From Amycolatopsis solani (GTDB taxonomy: Bacteria; Actinomycetota; Actinomycetes; Mycobacteriales; Pseudonocardiaceae): a stretch of 64,000 bases of DNA. The notes below the pieces were generated by a model, which was not told the DNA's origin, ran no database searches, and saw only the letters and a list, made by a program, of their open reading frames with translations. The position numbers and the translations under genes are program-made. Location: positions 372,001-436,000 of the forward strand of contig NZ_JAWQJT010000003.1 of the NCBI RefSeq assembly GCF_033441515.1, written 5' to 3'. This document shows positions 60,678 to 64,000 of this stretch, piece by piece. Position 1 is the stretch's first letter; each line of letters starts with the position of its first letter.

Positions 60678-61871
60678 TCAGCCGCGCAGGGCGCTGCCCG
60701 CCTGCCAGGCGCTCCAGCTGATCGCCCAGTCGCCGTGGCCGTTGTTGATGGCCAGCTGCGGGCCGCCCGAGTTGGTGATCTCGACGACGTCGCCGACGTT
60801 GAAGTTGTCGAAGAACCACTTGGCGTTCTCGGTGTTCATGTTCAAGCAGCCGTTGGAAACGTTGGCACTGCCCTGCACGCCGACCGTCTTCAGGTTCTCG
60901 TGCAGGTATTCGCCGTCGTTGGAGATGCGGACGTTCCAGTTCTCCGGCGCGCTGTAGTAACCCGGGTCGCCCTCGCACACGCCGTAGCTGCAGGAGTCCA
61001 TGATCTTGTGCTCTTCCTTCCCCAGCACCGTGTGGGTGCCGTTGAAGGTCGGCGTCGGGCCCCGCGGCGGGGTGTCGGCGGTCTTGCCCATGCTCGTCGG
61101 CGCGGTCTTCACCAGCTGCCCGTTGTGGAACGCCTTGATCTGGTGGGTCTTGCCGTCCGCCTTGGCCACCCAGGAGTCGTGCACCTTGTACGTGGCCGAG
61201 ACGTCCTGCCCGCCGTACAGCCCACCGCCGATCGCCGTGCCGAAGGTCGTGGTCTCGAGCTTCACGGTCGAGCCCGCCTTCCAGTACTCCTGCGGCCGGA
61301 AGTGCGCCTCCCGCTTGCCGACCCAGTACCAGCCGCCCCCCTGGGCGGGCGAGGAGGTCACCTTGAAGGATTTCTCCACCGCGGCCTTGTCGGTGATGTC
61401 GTGGTCGAACTTCAGGCCGATGATCAGCCCGACCCCGACGTCGCTCGACGCCGGCTGGAACAGCGCCGGCGTGGCGACACCGGCCGGCTTGACGGTGTGC
61501 ACTTCCCCGCGTTGCTCGGTCGCCGCGCCCGCTGGGTTCACCGCCGTGGCGACCACCTGGTACGTGGCCCCGTACCGGAGGCGATCGTCGCTGGTCCACG
61601 TCGTCTTGTCCGGCGAGAGCCCGCCTTTGACGGTGTTGCCGGTCTGCGGGTTGGTGACGGCGACGGCCTGCAAGGTGCCACCCGAAGCCTTGACGACGAT
61701 CGGGTCCTTCGGGCTCAGCTGGTCCCCGCCCTCGAAGGCCACGGTCGCGGCCGGCACCCCGGGAACGTTCGCGGCCGCTCCGGCCGCTTGCGCCGTCCCC
61801 GCGGTTTCGGCCGGCCCACTGCACGCGGCCAGCACCAGGGCAACCATGCCGAGACCGGCCATACGGATCAT
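60678..61871 (-). CDS. L,D-transpeptidase (YkuD/LdtMt2-like lipoprotein)
   Basis: 397 residues from the ATG at 61871; a GTG at 61877 is possible. The signal peptide ends with LVLAACSGP, so it is lipid-anchored. Two Ig-like domains (about 45-265: VAFEGGDQLSPKDPIVVKAS; SSDVGVGLIIGLKFDHDITD) precede the YkuD catalytic domain: HENLKTVGVQGSANVSNGCL with Cys342 in S-N-G-C-L-N-M. It forms 3-3 cross-links in peptidoglycan, the beta-lactam-insensitive type. It begins 2 bases after the arginase-like gene ends, so the three genes here may share a transcript. Confidence 0.93.
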   Translation of the reverse strand: MIRMAGLGMVALVLAACSGPAETAGTAQAAGAAANVPGVPAATVAFEGGDQLSPKDPIVVKASGGTLQAVAVTNPQTGNTVKGGLSPDKTTWTSDDRLRYGATYQVVATAVNPAGAATEQRGEVHTVKPAGVATPALFQPASSDVGVGLIIGLKFDHDITDKAAVEKSFKVTSSPAQGGGWYWVGKREAHFRPQEYWKAGSTVKLETTTFGTAIGGGLYGGQDVSATYKVHDSWVAKADGKTHQIKAFHNGQLVKTAPTSMGKTADTPPRGPTPTFNGTHTVLGKEEHKIMDSCSYGVCEGDPGYYSAPENWNVRISNDGEYLHENLKTVGVQGSANVSNGCLNMNTENAKWFFDNFNVGDVVEITNSGGPQLAINNGHGDWAISWSAWQAGSALRG

Positions 61872-61873
61872 TC

Positions 61874-62704
61874 TCACGACCCTTCAGACGTGCGAGCCGT
61901 GTCCGCGTTGTGTCGAAATCCGAGGATCTCCAGGCCGGCGCCGAGGGCCGCGGTGAGGCGGGTGATCGTCCGCCGGGTGGTCCGGTCGTGGACGTGCTCG
62001 GGCAGCCACGCGCAGGCGATGCCGGCGGCGCGGACGTCGGCGGTCGCGCACGCGGCGGCGAGGCAGTCCTCGATCCGGGCCAGGGACGGGCCGGGGCCGG
62101 AGGGGAAGCGCGCGCCGGACAGCTGGGCGCCGTCGATGACGTCGACGTCGAGGTGGAGGTAGACGGGGACCGGGCCGAGCCGGCCGAGGGCGGCGGTGAT
62201 CGCGGCGGGGTCGGCGGGCACGCGGTGGACGTCGCTGGCGGTCAGGGCGTCGCGTTCGGCGGGGTCGAGGTCGCGGGCGTCGGCGAGCACGACGCTGGTG
62301 TCGGGGACGGGCCGCAGGCCGAGCGAGTCGTCGAACAGGCCGGGCGTGCGCCCGGTCAGCATCGCCAGTGCCATGCCCGCGAGGTAGCCGCTGGTCGAAA
62401 TGGCGGGAGTGTTGAAATCGCCGTGGGCGTCCAGCCACAGCACGGCCACGTCCCGGTGGCGGCGCTGCAGCCCGGCCACCGTGGCCCGCGCGGTGGCGCA
62501 GTCACCGGAGAGCACCAGGGGCCTGGCGGCCCGCGTCACCGCGTCGAGGGCGGCTTGGTGCAGCACGTTCATCCGGGCGGGGACCGGGCCGGCGGGCAGG
62601 ACCGGGCGGACGACCTCGGTCGCGCCGAGGGGGATCGGGAAGGCCGGGATGGGCTCGTCGACGTGCCAGGGCGTGACGATCAGGTCCCACGTGCCGTCAG
62701 CCAC
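61874..62704 (-). CDS. Arginase/agmatinase family protein with an altered first metal ligand
   Basis: 276 residues; a GTG at 62704 overlaps the GntR stop by 8 bases. Ureohydrolase motifs: SGDCATA (66-72) where GGDH is usual, so the His ligand is Cys69; WLDAHGDFNTP (DAHGD 92-96) kept; LHLDVDVIDG (Asp186, Asp188, Asp191) kept where the family has D-x-D-x-x-D. The usual E/H near the C-terminus may be CAWLPEHVHD. Two-metal binding is thus partly altered; the substrate could be a guanidino compound or the protein could lack arginase activity. It is under the GntR that precedes it. Confidence 0.82.
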   Translation of the reverse strand: MADGTWDLIVTPWHVDEPIPAFPIPLGATEVVRPVLPAGPVPARMNVLHQAALDAVTRAARPLVLSGDCATARATVAGLQRRHRDVAVLWLDAHGDFNTPAISTSGYLAGMALAMLTGRTPGLFDDSLGLRPVPDTSVVLADARDLDPAERDALTASDVHRVPADPAAITAALGRLGPVPVYLHLDVDVIDGAQLSGARFPSGPGPSLARIEDCLAAACATADVRAAGIACAWLPEHVHDRTTRRTITRLTAALGAGLEILGFRHNADTARTSEGS

Positions 62705-63392
62705 GATCTTCCTTCCGGTCGGCGAGCAAGCCGAGCAGCCGTTGCAGTTCGGCGGCACCGGCCCGCAGGTGTGCGGTGAGTTCCGCCCTGGCTTCTTCGG
62801 GGCTGCCGTGCAGCGCGTCCAGGAGCCGGCGGTGGTCGTCTTCGGTGCGGCCGAGTTCACGGCGGGAGCGCTCGGCCAGCGCGAGGGCGAGGCGCTGTTC
62901 CTGCTGGAGCTGCTCGTGGAAGCGGCGCAGCCGGGGACTGCCGGTGGCCTCGACCAGGGTGGCGTGGAAGAGCCGGTCGCCGTCGAGCGCGGCGGTGGTG
63001 TCGCCGTCCTCGAAGGCGCGTTCGATCCGGTCGGCCAAGCCGGCCAGGCGCTCGTAGATCACCGGGTCCCGGTGCCCGGTGAGGGCGTCGGCCGCGGCCA
63101 GTTCGACGGCGGCGCGTGCCGCGTAGATGTCGGCGACGTCCGGGCCGGTGATGTCCGCGACGACGATGCCGCGGTTCATCCGGTAGCGGACCAGGCTCTC
63201 GCTTTCGAGGGTCCGCGCGGCCTCGCGTAGGGTGCTGCGCGAGACGCCGAGCTCGGCGGCGAGGGCGGCCTCACGCAACGGCGTACCCGGCGGCAGCCGG
63301 CCGCTCAGGATGGCTTGCCGGAGGGCGTCGGCGGCCTGCTCGGTGGTGCTCTGACGCTGGATGCCCGCACCCAGGCCGGAAAGGGGGTTCAT
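62697..63392 (-). CDS. GntR family regulator with FCD domain
   Basis: 231 residues. Winged helix: QAADALRQAILSGRLPPGTP, LREAALAAELGVSRSTLREA, ARTLESESLVRYRMNRG. The FCD domain: DIYAARAAVELAAADAL, DRLFHATLVEATGSPRLRRF. It overlaps the arginase-like gene by 8 bases and so is co-translated; a 13-bp palindrome (63410-63422) lies 18 bp upstream and may be its own operator. Confidence 0.9.
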   Translation of the reverse strand: MNPLSGLGAGIQRQSTTEQAADALRQAILSGRLPPGTPLREAALAAELGVSRSTLREAARTLESESLVRYRMNRGIVVADITGPDVADIYAARAAVELAAADALTGHRDPVIYERLAGLADRIERAFEDGDTTAALDGDRLFHATLVEATGSPRLRRFHEQLQQEQRLALALAERSRRELGRTEDDHRRLLDALHGSPEEARAELTAHLRAGAAELQRLLGLLADRKEDRG

Positions 63393-63409
63393 TGATTCCA
63401 GATTGCCAT

Positions 63410-63422
63410 ATTGTCCGACAAT
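63410..63422. promoter_or_regulatory. GntR operator candidate
   Basis: ATTGTC-C-GACAAT, a perfect 13-bp palindrome between the GntR start (63392) and the IclR stop (63447). Its size and T-rich arms suit a GntR/FCD site. Confidence 0.6.
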
Positions 63423-63446
63423 CCGGCAAGACCGTACCGCTGGTGG

Positions 63447-64000
63447 TCAGGGCTCGACGGACCGGCGCAGCACGCGGGACAACCCCAGGGCGGCCGTCCG
63501 GACCGCGGGGGCCAGGTGCGCCGGGCGGAACTGTTCGCGCGGGACCGCCACCGACAGCGCCGCGACCGCCTGCGCGCCGCTGAACACCGGGGCCGCGATG
63601 CAGCTCACCCCCGCCGCGGCCTCCTCCTCTTCGTACGCCATGCCGGACACCTGCGTTTGCTCCAGCGCCGTGCGCAGGCGGACCGGGTCGGTGATCGACG
63701 ACGGCGTCAGCCGCGGCAGCGGATCCGCCAAGATCGCGTCCGCCAGCGACGGTTCCGAGAACGCCAGCAGTGCCTTGCCGATCGCCGTGCAGGTGAGCGG
63801 GAGCCGGCCGCCGATGCGGGACGGGAGCGGGACCGCGTCGTGCCCGCGGATGCGGTCGAGGTACACGACGTCGCGGTCGTCGCGGATGCCGAAGTGGACG
63901 GTCTGGCGGGTGCTCTCGAACAGGTCCTGGAGGAACGGCAGCGCCGTCTCGCGCAGGTCCTGACGGCGGGGCACCAGCGACCCCAGCTCGAACAGCGTGC
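63447..64000 (-). CDS. IclR family regulator, effector domain (N-terminus beyond the window)
   Basis: The frame is open from the window edge; before an internal GTG at 63974 it still reads LFELGSL, continuing as VPRRQDLRETALPFLQDLFE, the standard IclR effector-domain start. Then TVHFGIRDDRDVVYLDRIRG, GGRLPLTCTAIGKALLAFSE, SGMAYEEEEAAAGVSCIAAP and VAALSVAVPREQF, all conserved in IclR. The N-terminal winged-helix lies outside, so the internal GTG is not the start. Such proteins often regulate catabolism of aromatic or acyl compounds. The target gene is unknown. Confidence 0.88.
   Translation of the reverse strand, partial: TLFELGSLVPRRQDLRETALPFLQDLFESTRQTVHFGIRDDRDVVYLDRIRGHDAVPLPSRIGGRLPLTCTAIGKALLAFSEPSLADAILADPLPRLTPSSITDPVRLRTALEQTQVSGMAYEEEEAAAGVSCIAAPVFSGAQAVAALSVAVPREQFRPAHLAPAVRTAALGLSRVLRRSVEP

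Noticed and set aside
60491..60721. Short frame with MTHS-type repeats
   Set aside because: It arises from the twin AATGACTCATT palindromes inside the 231-bp element and has no other coding support.

Overview
The window is chromosomal DNA from a high-GC actinomycete. Coding regions show extreme GC at third positions, GTG and TTG starts, many 4-base stop/start overlaps, Tat and lipoprotein exports, ECF, TetR and GntR regulators and apparently leaderless promoters. The repeated hairpins built on the unit CCCAATGTGGCATTGGGTGC, a DUF6292-like gene and a galactan-type Wzt point to Pseudonocardiales, most likely Amycolatopsis or a close relative. The genus is inferred by eye, not computed. I saw no tRNA, rRNA, CRISPR array, transposase or phage gene.

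Layout. 1-2579: an XRE-TetR double-HTH regulator (cut by the window edge) faces a two-gene acyl-CoA unit (APH-type kinase plus enoyl-CoA hydratase). 2580-5157: a hairpin repeat, a promoter matching the ECF42 signature, then a RibD-like reductase, a DGPF/YCII protein and an ECF42 sigma factor. 5386-8524: two secreted wall-active proteins sharing one beta-propeller-like module in opposite domain order, then a tiny secreted Trp/Cys peptide facing a LuxR-type regulator. 9603-12946: a membrane protein, a secreted zinc metallopeptidase, an orphan Wzt ATPase and a TetR. 12963-15245: two secreted alpha/beta hydrolases.

15266-23592 is the most unusual region. Seven genes, every junction a 4-base overlap, encode an amino-acid-type ABC importer (lipoprotein, permease, ATPase), a CapA-like metallophosphatase, a family III CoA transferase and two subunits of the 2-hydroxyacyl-CoA dehydratase family in which nearly all [4Fe-4S] cysteines are replaced. 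A PaaX-type regulator is divergent. A second, orphan copy of the binding protein (47268-48182) carries the same 52-bp upstream block, so both are probably one regulon.

23773-31597: a GH10 xylanase, a Ser/Thr kinase, a TetR with twin operators facing an alpha/beta hydrolase, and a MarR with twin operators facing an FMN reductase / amidohydrolase / intradiol dioxygenase operon. 31681-47052: a sugar island with three ABC importers, L-fuconate dehydratase, an L-fuconolactonase-like amidohydrolase, a 639-residue probable glycosidase and two GntR regulators, each with its own operator pattern. 48453-64000: a GH62 arabinofuranosidase with a ricin lectin domain, TetR with NmrA-like and amidohydrolase genes, MmyB-type regulator with SDR, a DUF6292-like gene, an MFS pump, an SDR with LysR, RecQ, a DUF5709-like acidic protein, a 231-bp inverted-repeat-bounded element, an L,D-transpeptidase, an arginase-like protein with its GntR regulator and a partial IclR regulator.

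Overall this reads as a saprophyte's accessory region: secreted hemicellulases and lectins outside, several dedicated importers, small catabolic operons each with a neighbouring regulator, and cell-wall remodelling genes.
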